A stretch of 64,000 nucleotides of DNA from Anisus vortex (Eukaryota > Mollusca > Gastropoda > Planorbidae). The stretch's first letter is position 1; each line of letters opens with the position of its first letter. Location of the stretch: contig CASBPS010000046.1 in the NCBI GenBank assembly GCA_949126835.1, positions 211,001 to 275,000 on the forward strand, given 5' to 3'. Under the pieces are notes generated by a model. It saw only the letters and a program-made list of their open reading frames with translations, made no database searches and was not told where the DNA came from. This document shows positions 49,813-62,777 of the stretch, in pieces. The position numbers were made by a program, and so were the translations under genes.

Positions 49813-51752
49813 GTTGTACGGATTGTGGAAAAGCCAAAACCACAAATCTGCTTTTGTACGGCCAGAATAGGAGCCAAAACCAGAAATCTGCTTTTCAAGT
49901 CGTTGTACGGTTTCTGGAGAAGCCAAAACCACAAATCTGCTTTTGTACGGCCAGTAGAGAAGCCAAAACCACAAATATGCTGTATAACGGCGAAAAGAGA
50001 AGCCAAAACCACAAATCTGCTATTCAAGTCGTTGTACGGCCAGAACAGAAGCACCATTACCACAAATCTGCTAGTCAAGTCGTTGTACGGTTTGTGGAGA
50101 AGCCAAAACAACAAATCTGCTATTCAAGTCGTTGTACGGTTTGTGGAGAGAGCCAAAACCACAAATCTGCTGTGTTACTACCAAAAGAGAAGCTGAAACC
50201 ACAAATCTTCTTTTCAAGTCGTTGTACGGCCAGAACAGAAGCACCATTACCACAAATCTGCTAGTCAAGCCGTTGTACGGTTTGTGGAGAAGCCAAAACA
50301 ACAAATCTGCTTTTTAAGTCCTTGTACGGCCAGAAAAGAAGCCAAAACTAGAAATCTGCTATTCAAGTCATTGTACGGTTTGTGGAGAGAGCCAAAACCA
50401 TAAATCTGTTTTTGTACGGCCAGAAAAGGAGCCAAAACCAGAAATCTGCTTTTCAAGTCTTTGTACGGTTTCTGGAGAAGCCAAAACCACAAATCTGCTT
50501 TTGTACGGCCAGTAGAGAAGCCAAAACCACAAATCTGCTGTATTACGGCGAAAAGAGAAGCCAAAACCACAAATCTGCTATTCAAGTCGTTGTACGGCCA
50601 GAACAGAAGCACCATTACCACAAATCTGCTAGTCAAGTCGTTGTACGGTTTGTTGAGAAGCCAAAACAACAAATCTGCTTTTCAAGTCCTTGTACGGCCA
50701 GAAAAGAAGCCAAAACTAGAAATCTGCTATTCAAGTCGTTGTACGGTTTGTGGAGAGACCCAAAACCATAAATCTGCTGTGTTACGGCCAAAAGAGAAGC
50801 TAAAACCACAAATCTTCTTGTCAAGTCGTTGTACGGCCAGAAAATAAGCCAAAACAAGAAATCTGCTATTCAAGTCGTTATACAGATTGTGGAAAAGCCA
50901 AAACCTCAAATCTGCTTTTGTACGGCCAGAAAAGGAGCCAAAACAAGAAATCTGCTTTTCAAGTCTTTGTACGGTTTCTGAAGAAGCCAAAACCACAAAT
51001 CTGCTTTTGTACGGCCAGTAGAGAAGCCAAAACCACAAATCTGCTGTATTACGGCGAAAAGAGAAGCCAAAACCACAAATCTGCTATTCAAGTCGTTGTA
51101 CGGCCAGAACAGAAGCACCATTACCACAAATCTGCTAGTCAAGTCGTTGTACGGTTTGTGGAGAAGCCAAAACAACAAATCTGCTTTTTAAGTCCTTGTA
51201 CGGCCAGAAAAGAAACCAAAACTAGAAATATGCTATTCAAGTCGTTGTACGGTTTGTGGAGAGAGCCAAAACCATAAATCTGTTTTTGTACGGCCAGAAA
51301 AGGAGCCAAAACCAGAAATCTGCTTTTCAAGCCGTTGTACGGTTTCTGGAGAAGCCAAAACCACAAATCTGCTTTTGTACGGCCAGTAGAGAAGCCAAAA
51401 CCACAAATCTGCTGTATTACGGCGAAAAGAGAAGCCAAAACAACAAATCTGCTATTCAAGTCGTTGTACGGCCAGAACAGAAGCACCATTACCACAAATC
51501 TGCTAGTCAAGTCGTCGTACGGTTTGTGGAGAAGCCAAAACAACAAATCTGCTTTTTAAGTCCTTGTACGGCCAGAAAAGAAGCCAAAACTAGAAATCTG
51601 CTATTCAAGTCATTGTACGGTTTGTGGAGAGAGCCAAAACCATAAATCTGTTTTTGTACGGCCAGAAAAGGAGCCAAAACCAGAAATCTGCTTTTCAAGT
51701 CTTTGTACGGTTTCTGGAGAAGCCAAAACCACAAATCTGCTTTTGTACGGCC
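49813..51752 (+). repeat. Class I tail followed by Class II 368/874-bp cycles
   Basis: Class I order (GAATAGGAG, TATAACGG, GTTACTACC) runs to about 50.3 kb and closely follows 42.4-42.9 kb at offset 7,390 bp. Class II cycles follow. Two consecutive 368-bp units lie at 51276-51643 and 51644-52011, counted from their AAATC anchors. Confidence 0.8.
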
Positions 51753-54700
51753 AGTAGAGAAGCCAAAACCACAAATCTGCTGTATTACGGCGAAAAGAGA
51801 AGCCAAAACCACAAATCTGCTATTCAAGTCGTTGTACGGCCAGAACAGAAGCACCATTACCACAAATCTGCTAGTCAAGTCGTTGTACGGTTTGTTGAGA
51901 AGCCAAAACAACAAATCTGCTTTTCAAGTCCTTGTACGGCCAGAAAAGAAGCCAAAACTAGAAATCTGCTATTCAAGTCGTTGTACGTTTTGTGGAGAGA
52001 CCCAAAACCATAAATCTGCTGTGTTACGGCCAAAAGAGAAGCTAAAACCACAAATCTTCTTGTCAAGTCGTTGTACGGCCAGAAAATAAGCCAAAACAAG
52101 AAATCTGCTATTCAAGTCGTTATACAGATTGTGGAAAAGCCAAAACCTCAAATCTGCTTTTGTACGGCCAGAAAAGGAGCCAAAACAAGAAATCTGCTTT
52201 TCAAGTCTTTGTACGGTTTCTGAAGAAGCCAAAACCACAAATCTGCTTTTGTACGGCCAGTAGAGAAGCCAAAACCACAAATCTGCTGTATTACGGCGAA
52301 AAGAGAAGCCAAAACCACAAATCTGCTATTCAAGTCGTTGTACGGCCAGAACAGAAGCACCATTACCACAAATCTGCTAGTCAAGTCGTTGTACGGTTTG
52401 TGGAGAAGCCAAAACAACAAATCTGCTTTTTAAGTCCTTGTACGGCCAGAAAAGAAACCAAAACTAGAAATATGCTATTCAAGTCGTTGTACGGTTTGTG
52501 GAGAGAGCCAAAACCATAAATCTGTTTTTGTACGGCCAGAAAAGGAGCCAAAACCAGAAATCTGCTTTTCAAGCCGTTGTACGGTTTCTGGAGAAGCCAA
52601 AACCACAAATCTGCTTTTGTACGGCCAGTAGAGAAGCCAAAACCACAAATCTGCTGTATTACGGCGAAAAGAGAAGCCAAAACAACAAATCTGCTATTCA
52701 AGTCGTTGTACGGCCAGAACAGAAGCACCATTACCACAAATCTGCTAGTCAAGTCGTCGTACGGTTTGTGGAGAAGCCAAAACAACAAATCTGCTTTTTA
52801 AGTCCTTGTACGGCCAGAAAAGAAGCCAAAACTAGAAATCTGCTATTCAAGTCGTTGTACGGTTTGTGGAGAGAGCCAAAACCATAAATCTGCTGTTTTA
52901 TGGCCAGAAAAGAAGCCAAAACAAGAAATCTGCTATTCAAGTCCTTGTACGGTTTGTTGAGAGACCCAAAACCATAAATCTGCTGTGTTACGGCCAAAAG
53001 AGAAGCTAAAACCACAAATCTTCTTGTCAAGTCGTTGTACGGCCAGAAAAGAAGCCAAAACAAGAAATCTGCTATTCAAGTCGTTATACAGATTGTGGAA
53101 AAGCCAAAACCTCAAATCTGCTTTTGTACGGCCAGAAAAGGAGCCAAAACAAGAAATCTGCTTTTCAAGTCTTTGTACGGTTTCTGAAGAAGCCAAAACC
53201 ACAAATCTGCTTTTGTACGGCTAGTAGAGAAGCCAAAACCACAAATCTGCTGTATTACGGCGAAAAGAGAAGCCAAAACCACAAATCTGCTATTCAAGTC
53301 GTTGTACGGCCAGAACAGAAGCACCATTACCACAAATCTGCTAGTCAAGTCGTTGTACGGTTTGTGGAGAAGCCAAAACAACAAATCTGCTTTTTAAGTC
53401 CTTGTACGGCCAGAAAAGAAACCAAAACTAGAAATCTGCTATTCAAGTCGTTGTACGGTTTGTCGAGAGAGCCAAAACCATAAATCTGTTTTTGTACGAC
53501 CAGAAAAGGAGCCAAAACCAGAAATCATCTTTTCAAGTCTTTGTACGGTTTCTGGAGAAGCCAAAACCACAAATCTGCTTTTGTACGGCCAGTAGAGAAG
53601 CCAAAACCACAAATCTGCTGTATTACGGCGAAAAGAGAAGCCAAAACCACAAATCTGCTATTCAAGTCGTTGTACGGCCAGAACAGAAGCACCATTACAA
53701 CAAATCTGCTAGTCAAGTCGTTGTACGGTTTGTTGAGAAGCCAAAACAACAAATCTGCTTTTTAAGTCCTTGTACGGCCAGAAAAGAAGCCAAAACTAGA
53801 AATCTGCTATTCAAGTCGTTGTACGGTTTGTGGAGAGAGCCAAAACCATAAATCTGCTGTGTTACGGCCAAAAAAGAAGCTAAAACCACAAATCTTCTTG
53901 TCAAGTCGTTGGACGGCCAGAAAAGAAGCCAAAACAAGAAATCTGCTATTCAAGTCGTTGTACGGATTGTGGAAAAGCCAAATCCACAAATCTGCTTTTG
54001 TACGGCCAGAAAAGGAGCCAAAACCAGAAATCTGCTTTTCAAGTCGTTGTACGGTTTCTGGAGAAGCCAAAACCACAAATCTGCTTTTGTACGGCTAGTA
54101 GAGAAGCCAAAACCACAAATCTGCTGTATTTGGCGAAAAGAGAAGCCAAAACCACAAATCTGCTATTCAAGTCGTTGTACGGCCAGAACAGAAGCACCAT
54201 TACCACAAATCTGCTAGTCAAGTCGTTGTACGTTTTTTTGAGAAGCCAAAACAACAAATCTGCTTTTTAAGTCCTTGTACGGCCAGAAAAAAAGCCAAAA
54301 CTAGAAATCTGCTATTCAAGTCGTTGTACGGTTTATGGAGAGAGACAAAACCATAAATCTGCTGTGTTACGGCCAAAAGAGAAGCTAAAACCACAAATCT
54401 TCTTGTCAAGTCGTTGTACGGCCAGAAAAGAAGCCAAAACAAGAAATCTGCTATTCAAGTCGTTATACGGATTGTGGAAAAGCCAAAACCTCAAATCTGC
54501 TTTTGTACGGCCAGAAAAGGAGCCAAAACAAGAAATCTGCTTTTCAAGTCGTTGTACGGTTTCTGGAGAAGCCCAAACCACAAATCTGCTTTTGTACGGC
54601 TAGTAGAGAAGCCAAAACCACAAATCTGCTGTATTACGGCGAAAAGAGAAGCCAAAACCACAAATCTGCTATTCAAGTCGTTGTACGGCCAGAAAAAAAG

Positions 54701-55633
54701 CCAAAACCAGAAATCTGCTATTTTACGGCCAGAAAAGGAGCCAAAACCACAAATCTGCTGTTTTACGGCCAAAAGAGAAGCCAAAACCATAAATCTGCTG
54801 TGTTACGGCCAAAAGAGAAGCTAAAACCACAAATCTTCTTTTCAAGTCGTTGTACGGCCAGAAAAGAAGCCAAAACAAGAAATCTGCTATTCAAGTCGTT
54901 GTACGGATTGTGGAAAAGCCAAAACCACAAATCTGCTTTTGTACGGCCAGAATAGGAGCCAAAACCAGAAATCTGCTTTTCAAGTCGTTGTACAGTTTCT
55001 GGAGAAGCCAAAACCACAAATCTGCTTTTGTACGGCCAGTAGAGAAGCCAAAACCACAAATCTGCTGTATTACGGCGAAAAGAGAAGCCAAAACCACAAA
55101 TCTGCTATTCAAGTCGTTGTACGGCCAGAACAGAAGCACCATTACCACAAATCTGCTAGTCAAGTCGTCGTACGGTTTGTGGAGAAGCCAAAACAACAAA
55201 TCTGCTTTTTAAGTCCTTGTACGGCCAGAAAAGAAGCCAAAACTAGAAATCTGCTATTCAAGTCGTTGTACGGTTTGTGGAGAGAGCCAAAACCATAAAT
55301 CTGCTGTTTTATGGCCAGAAAAGAAGCCAAAACAAGAAATCTGCTATTCAAGTCGTTGTACGGTTTGTTGAGAGAGCCTAAACCATAAATCTGCTGTGTT
55401 ACGGCCAAAAGAGAAGCTAAAACCACAAATCTTCTTGTCAAGTCGTTGTACGGCCAGAAAAGAAGCCAAACCAAGAAATCTGCTATTCAAGTCGTTGTAC
55501 GGATTGTGGAAAAGCCAAAACCACAAATCTGCTTTTGTACGGCCAGAAAAGGAGCCAAAACCAGAAATCTGCTTTTCAAGTCGTTGTACGGTTTCTGGAG
55601 AAGCCAAAACCACAAATCTGCTTTTGTACGGCT
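51753..55633 (+). repeat. 3,881-bp tandem duplication, left copy
   Basis: Bases 51753-55677 match 55634-59558 at a constant offset of 3,881 bp, with no net indel over 3.9 kb. At least a dozen substitutions separate the copies. Private to this copy are TACGTTTTGTGG near 51985, GGCTAGTAG at 53222, AAAAAAGAAGC near 53871, CAAATCCAC near 53979, CGTTTTTTTGAG near 54231 and GAGAGACAAAACC near 54340. Identity is roughly 99.6%, so this pair is older than the 5,227-bp and 2,272-bp pairs. Confidence 0.88.
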
Positions 55634-58600
55634 AGTAGAGAAGCCAAAACCACAAATCTGCTGTATTACGGCGAAAAGAGAAGCCAAAACCACAAATCTG
55701 CTATTCAAGTCGTTGTACGGCCAGAACAGAAGCACCATTACCACAAATCTGCTAGTCAAGTCGTTGTACGGTTTGTTGAGAAGCCAAAACAACAAATCTG
55801 CTTTTCAAGTCCTTGTACGGCCAGAAAAGAAGCCAAAACTAGAAATCTGCTATTCAAGTCGTTGTACGGTTTGTGGAGAGACCCAAAACCATAAATCTGC
55901 TGTGTTACGGCCAAAAGAGAAGCTAAAACCACAAATCTTCTTGTCAAGTCGTTGTACGGCCAGAAAATAAGCCAAAACAAGAAATCTGCTATTCAAGTCG
56001 TTATACAGATTGTGGAAAAGCCAAAACCTCAAATCTGCTTTTGTACGGCCAGAAAAGGAGCCAAAACAAGAAATCTGCTTTTCAAGTCTTTGTACGGTTT
56101 CTGAAGAAGCCAAAACCACAAATCTGCTTTTGTACGGCCAGTAGAGAAGCCAAAACCACAAATCTGCTGTATTACGGCGAAAAGAGAAGCCAAAACCACA
56201 AATCTGCTATTCAAGTCGTTGTACGGCCAGAACAGAAGCACCATTACCACAAATCTGCTAGTCAAGTCGTTGTACGGTTTGTGGAGAAGCCAAAACAACA
56301 AATCTGCTTTTTAAGTCCTTGTACGGCCAGAAAAGAAACCAAAACTAGAAATATGCTATTCAAGTCGTTGTACGGTTTGTGGAGAGAGCCAAAACCATAA
56401 ATCTGTTTTTGTACGGCCAGAAAAGGAGCCAAAACCAGAAATCTGCTTTTCAAGCCGTTGTACGGTTTCTGGAGAAGCCAAAACCACAAATCTGCTTTTG
56501 TACGGCCAGTAGAGAAGCCAAAACCACAAATCTGCTGTATTACGGCGAAAAGAGAAGCCAAAACAACAAATCTGCTATTCAAGTCGTTGTACGGCCAGAA
56601 CAGAAGCACCATTACCACAAATCTGCTAGTCAAGTCGTCGTACGGTTTGTGGAGAAGCCAAAACAACAAATCTGCTTTTTAAGTCCTTGTACGGCCAGAA
56701 AAGAAGCCAAAACTAGAAATCTGCTATTCAAGTCGTTGTACGGTTTGTGGAGAGAGCCAAAACCATAAATCTGCTGTTTTATGGCCAGAAAAGAAGCCAA
56801 AACAAGAAATCTGCTATTCAAGTCCTTGTACGGTTTGTTGAGAGACCCAAAACCATAAATCTGCTGTGTTACGGCCAAAAGAGAAGCTAAAACCACAAAT
56901 CTTCTTGTCAAGTCGTTGTACGGCCAGAAAAGAAGCCAAAACAAGAAATCTGCTATTCAAGTCGTTATACAGATTGTGGAAAAGCCAAAACCTCAAATCT
57001 GCTTTTGTACGGCCAGAAAAGGAGCCAAAACAAGAAATCTGCTTTTCAAGTCTTTGTACGGTTTCTGAAGAAGCCAAAACCACAAATCTGCTTTTGTACG
57101 GCCAGTAGAGAAGCCAAAACCACAAATCTGCTGTATTACGGCGAAAAGAGAAGCCAAAACCACAAATCTGCTATTCAAGTCGTTGTACGGCCAGAACAGA
57201 AGCACCATTACCACAAATCTGCTAGTCAAGTCGTTGTACGGTTTGTGGAGAAGCCAAAACAACAAATCTGCTTTTTAAGTCCTTGTACGGCCAGAAAAGA
57301 AACCAAAACTAGAAATCTGCTATTCAAGTCGTTGTACGGTTTGTCGAGAGAGCCAAAACCATAAATCTGTTTTTGTACGACCAGAAAAGGAGCCAAAACC
57401 AGAAATCATCTTTTCAAGTCTTTGTACGGTTTCTGGAGAAGCCAAAACCACAAATCTGCTTTTGTACGGCCAGTAGAGAAGCCAAAACCACAAATCTGCT
57501 GTATTACGGCGAAAAGAGAAGCCAAAACCACAAATCTGCTATTCAAGTCGTTGTACGGCCAGAACAGAAGCACCATTACAACAAATCTGCTAGTCAAGTC
57601 GTTGTACGGTTTGTTGAGAAGCCAAAACAACAAATCTGCTTTTTAAGTCCTTGTACGGCCAGAAAAGAAGCCAAAACTAGAAATCTGCTATTCAAGTCGT
57701 TGTACGGTTTGTGGAGAGAGCCAAAACCATAAATCTGCTGTGTTACGGCCAAAAGAGAAGCTAAAACCACAAATCTTCTTGTCAAGTCGTTGGACGGCCA
57801 GAAAAGAAGCCAAAACAAGAAATCTGCTATTCAAGTCGTTGTACGGATTGTGGAAAAGCCAAAACCACAAATCTGCTTTTGTACGGCCAGAAAAGGAGCC
57901 AAAACCAGAAATCTGCTTTTCAAGGCGTTGTACGGTTTCTGGAGAAGCCAAAACCACAAATCTGCTTTTGTACGGCTAGTAGAGAAGCCAAAACCACAAA
58001 TCTGCTGTATTTGGCGAAAAGAGAAGCCAAAACCACAAATCTGCTATTCAAGTCGTTGTACGGCCAGAACAGAAGCACCATTACCACAAATCTGCTAGTC
58101 AAGTCGTTGTACGGTTTGTTGAGAAGCCAAAACAACAAATCTGCTTTTTAAGTCCTTGTACGGCCAGAAAAAAAGCCAAAACTAGAAATCTGCTATTCAA
58201 GTCGTTGTACGGTTTATGGAGAGAGCCAAAACCATAAATCTGCTGTGTTACGGCCAAAAGAGAAGCTAAAACCACAAATCTTCTTGTCAAGTCGTTGTAC
58301 GGCCAGAAAAGAAGCCAAAACAAGAAATCTGCTATTCAAGTCGTTATACGGATTGTGGAAAAGCCAAAACCTCAAATCTGCTTTTGTACGACCAGAAAAG
58401 GAGCCAAAACAAGAAATCTGCTTTTCAAGTCGTTGTACGGTTTCTGGAGAAGCCAAAACCACAAATCTGCTTTTGTACGGCTAGTAGAGAAGCCAAAACC
58501 ACAAATCTGCTGTATTACGGCGAAAAGAGAAGCCAAAACCACAAATCTGCTATTCAAGTCGTTGTACGGCCAGAAAAAAAGCCAAAACCAGAAATCTGCT

Positions 58601-59558
58601 GTTTTACGGCCAGAAAAGGAGCCAAAACAACAAATCTGCTGTTTTACGGCCAAAAGAGAAGCCAAAACCATAAATCTGCTGTGTTACGGCCAAAAGAGAA
58701 GCTAAAACCACAAATCTTCTTTTCAAGTCGTTGTACGGCCAGAAAAGAAGCCAAAACAAGAAATCTGCTATTCAAGTCGTTGTACGGATTGTGGAAAAGC
58801 CAAAACCACAAATCTGCTTTTGTACGGCCAGAATAGGAGCCAAAACCAGAAATCTGCTTTTCAAGTCGTTGTACAGTTTCTGGAGAAGCAAAAACCACAA
58901 ATCTGCTTTTGTACGGCCAGTAGAGAAGCCAAAACCACAAATCTGCTGTATTACGGCGAAAAGAGAAGCCAAAACCACAAATCTGCTATTCAAGTCGTTG
59001 TACGGCCAGAACAGAAGCACCATTACCACAAATCTGCTAGTCAAGTCGTCGTACGGTTTGTGGAGAAGCCAAAACAACAAATCTGCTTTTTAAGTCCTTG
59101 TACGGCCAGAAAAGAAGCCAAAACTAGAAATCTGCTATTCAAGTCGTTGTACGGTTTGTGGAGAGAGCCAAAACCATAAATCTGCTGTTTTATGGCCAGA
59201 AAAGAAGCCAAAACAAGAAATCTGCTATTCAAGTCGTTGTACGGTTTGTTGAGAGTGCCTAAACCATAAATCTGCTGTGTTACGGCCAAAAGAGAAGCTA
59301 AAACCACAAATCTTCTTGTCAAGTCGTTGTACGGCCAGAAAAGAAGCCAAACCAAGAAATCTGCTATTCAAGTCGTTGTACGGATTGTGGAAAAGCCAAA
59401 ACCACAAATCTGCTTTTGTACGGCCAGAAAAGGAGCCAAAACCAGAAATCTGCTTTTCAAGTCGTTGTACGGTTTCTGGAGAAGCCAAAACCACAAATCT
59501 GCTTTTGTACGGCTAGTAGAGAAGCCAAAACCACAAATCTGCTGTATTACGGCGAAAA
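55634..59558 (+). repeat. 3,881-bp tandem duplication, right copy
   Basis: This repeats 51753-55677. Private changes are CAAGGCGTTG near 57921, CGACCAG near 58389, GAAGCAAAAACC near 58886 and GAGAGTGCC near 59252. The match stops at 59559, where GCGAAAAAAGAACCC begins and Class I order follows. Confidence 0.88.
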
Positions 59559-61764
59559 AAGAACCCAAAACCACAAATCTGCTATTCAAGTCGTTGTACG
59601 GCCAGAACAGAAGCACCATTACCACAAATCTGCTAGTCAAGTCGTTGTACGGTTTGTGGAGAAGCCAAAACAACAAATCTGCTTTTTAAGTCCTTGTACG
59701 GCCAGAAAAGAAGCCAAAACTAGAAATCTGCTATTCAAGTCGTTGTACGGTTTGTGGAGAGAGCCAAAACCACAAATCTGCTGTGTTACTACCAAAAGAG
59801 AAGCTGAAACCACAAATCTTCTTTTCAAGTCGTTGTACGGCCAGAAAAAAAGCCAAAACCAGAAATCTGCTGTTTTACGGCCAGAAAAGGAGCCAAAACA
59901 AGAAATCTGCTATTCAAGTCGTTGTACGGACTGTGGAAACGCCAAAACCACAAATCTGCTTTTGTAAGGCCAGTAGAGAAGCCAAAACCACAAATCCGCT
60001 GTTTTACGGTTAGAAAAGAAGCCAAAACAAGAAATCTGCTATTCAAGTCGTTGTACGGATTGTGGAAAAGCCAAAACCACAAATCTGCTTTTGTACGGCC
60101 AGAATAGGAGCCAAAACCAGAAATCTGCTTTTCAAGTCGTTGTACGGTTTCTGGAGAAGCCAAAACCACAAATCTGCTTTTGTACGGCCAGTAGAGAAGC
60201 CAAAACCACAAATATGCTGTATAACGGCGAAAAGAGAAGCCAAAACCACAAATCTGCTATTCAAGTCGTTGTACGGCCAGAACAGAAGCACCATTACCAC
60301 AAATCTGCTAGTCAAGTCGTTGTACGGTTTGTGGAGAAGCCAAAACAACAAATCTGCTTTTTAAGTCCTTGTACGGACAGAAAAGAAGCCAAAACTAGAA
60401 ATCTGCTATTCAAGTCATTGTACGGTTTGTGGAGAGAGCCAAAACCATAAATCTGTTTTTATACGGCCAGAAAAGGAGCCAAAACCAGAAATCTGCTTTT
60501 CAAGTCTTTGTACGGTTTCTGGAGAAGCCAAAACCACAAATCTGCTTTTGTACGGCCAGTAGAGAAGCCAAAACCACACATCTGCTGTATTACGGCGAAA
60601 AGAGAAGCCAAAACCACAAATCTGCTATTCAAGTCGTTGTACGGCAAGAACAGAAGCACCATTATCACAAATCTGCTAGTCAAGTCGTTGTACGGTTTGT
60701 TGAGAAGCCAAAACAACAAATCTGCTTTTCAAGTCCTTGTACGGCCAGAAAAGAAGCCAAAACTAGAAATCTGCTATTCAAGTCGTTGTACGGTTTGTGG
60801 AGAGACCCTAAACCATAAATCTGCTGTGTTACGGCCAAAAGAGAAGCTAAAACCACAAATCTTCTTGTCAAGTCGTTGTACGGCCAGAAAAGAAGCCAAA
60901 ACAAGAAATCTGCTATTCAAGTCGTTATACAGATTGTGGAAAAGCCAAAACCTCAAATCTGCTTTTGTACGGCCAGAAAAGGAGCCAAAACAAGAAATCT
61001 GCTTTTCAAGTCTTTGTACGGTTTCTGAAGAAGCCAAAACCACAAATCTGCTTTTGTACGGCCAGTAGAGAAGCCAAAACCACAAATCTGCTGTATTACG
61101 GCGAAAAGAGAAGCCAAAACCACAAATCTGCTATTCAAGTCGTTGTACGGCCAGAACAGAAGCACCATTACCACAAATCTGCTAGTCAAGTCGTTATACG
61201 GTTTGTGGAGAAGCCAAAACAACAAATCTGCTTTTTAAGTCCTTGTACGGCCAGAAAAGAAGCCAAAACTAGAAATCTGCTATTCAAGTCGTTGTACGGT
61301 TTGTGGAGAGAAACAAAACCATAAATCTGCTGTGTTACGGCCAAAAGAGAAGCTAAAACCACAAATCTTCTTGTCAAGTCGTTGGACGGCCAGAAAAGAA
61401 GCCAAAACAAGAAATCTGCTATTCAAGTCGTTGTACGGATTGTGGAAAAGCCAAAACCACAAATCTGCTTTTGTACGGCCAGAAAAGGAGCCAAAACCAG
61501 AAATCTGCTTTTCAAGTCGTTGTACGGTTTCTGGAGAAGCCAAAACCACAAATCTGCTTTTGTACGGCTAGTAGAGAAGCCAAAACCACAAATCTGCTGT
61601 ATTTGGCGAAAAGAGAAGCCAAAACCACAAATCTGCAATTCAAGTCGTTGTACGGCCAGAACAGAAGCACCATTACCACAAATCTGCTAGTCAAGTCGTT
61701 GTACGGTTTGTTGAGAAGCCAAAACAACAAATCTGCTTTTTAAGTCCTTGTACGGCCAGAAAAA
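59559..61764 (+). repeat. Class I unit part followed by Class II and linker modules
   Basis: Class I order (GTTACTACC near 59786, ACTGTGGAAACGCC near 59927, GAATAGGAG near 60100) runs to about 60.4 kb. Class II cycles and the TTGGACGG (61381) and TATTTGGCG (61600) modules follow. Private changes include AAATCCGC near 59994, TTTTTATACGG near 60447, CGGCAAGAAC near 60643, ATTATCAC near 60661 and GAGAGAAACAAAACC near 61306. Confidence 0.78.
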
Positions 61765-62777
61765 AAGCCAAAACTAGAAATCTGCTATTCAAGTCGTTGT
61801 ACGGTTTATGGAGTGAGCCAATACCATAAATCTGCTGTGTTACGGCCAAAAGAGAAGCTAAAACCACAAATCTTCTTGTCAAGTCGTTGTACGGCCAGAA
61901 AAGAAGCCAAAACAAGAAACCTGCTATTCAAGTCGTTATACGGATTGTGGAAAAGCCAAAACCTCAAATCTGCTTTTGTACGGCCAGAAAAGGAGCCAAA
62001 ACCAGAAATCTGCTTTTCAAGTCGTTGTACGGTTTCTGGAGAAGCCAAAACCACAAATCTGCTTTTGTACGGCTAGTAGAGAAGCCAAAACCACAAATCT
62101 GCTGTATTACGGCGAAAAGAGAAGCCAAAACCACAAATCTGCTATTCAAGTCGTTGTACGGCCAGAACAGAAGCACCATTACCACAAATCTGCTAGTCAA
62201 GTCGTTGTACGGTTTGTGGAGAAGCCAAAACAACAAATCTGCTTTTTAAGTCCTTCTACGGCCAGAAAAGAAGCCAAAACTAGAAAGCTGCTATTCAAGT
62301 CGTTGTACGGTTTGTGGAGAGAGCCAAAACCACAAATCTGCTGTGTTACGGCCAAAAGAGAAGCTGAAACCACAAATCTTCTTTTCAAGTCGTTGTACGG
62401 CCAGAAAAGAAGCCAAAACAAGAAATCTGCTATTCAAGTCGTTGTACGGATTGTGGAAAAGCCCAAAACCACAAATCTGCTTTTGTACGGCCAGAATAGG
62501 AGCCAAAACCAGAAATCTGCTTTTCAAGTCGTTGTACGGTTTCTGGAGAAGCCAAAACCACAAATGTGCTTTTGTACGGCCAGTAGAGAAACCAAAACCA
62601 CAAATATGCTGTATTACGGCAAAAAGAGAAGCCAAAACCACAAATCTGCTATTCAAGTCGTTGTACGGCCAGAACAGAAGCACCATTACCACAAATCTGC
62701 TAGTCAAGTCGTTGTACGGTTTGTGAAGAAGCCAAAACAACAAATCTGCTTTTTAAGTCCTTGTACGGCCAGAAAAG
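61765..62777 (+). repeat. 1,013-bp tandem duplication, left copy
   Basis: Bases 61765-62820 match 62778-63833 at offset 1,013 bp with no difference found. Rare variants shared by both copies are GGAGTGAGCCAATACC, GAAACCTGC, CCTTCTACGGCC, AGAAAGCTGC, AAAGCCCAAAACC, AAATGTGC and GAGAAACCAAAACC. The density of variants not seen elsewhere in the window is the highest of any block. Confidence 0.9.
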
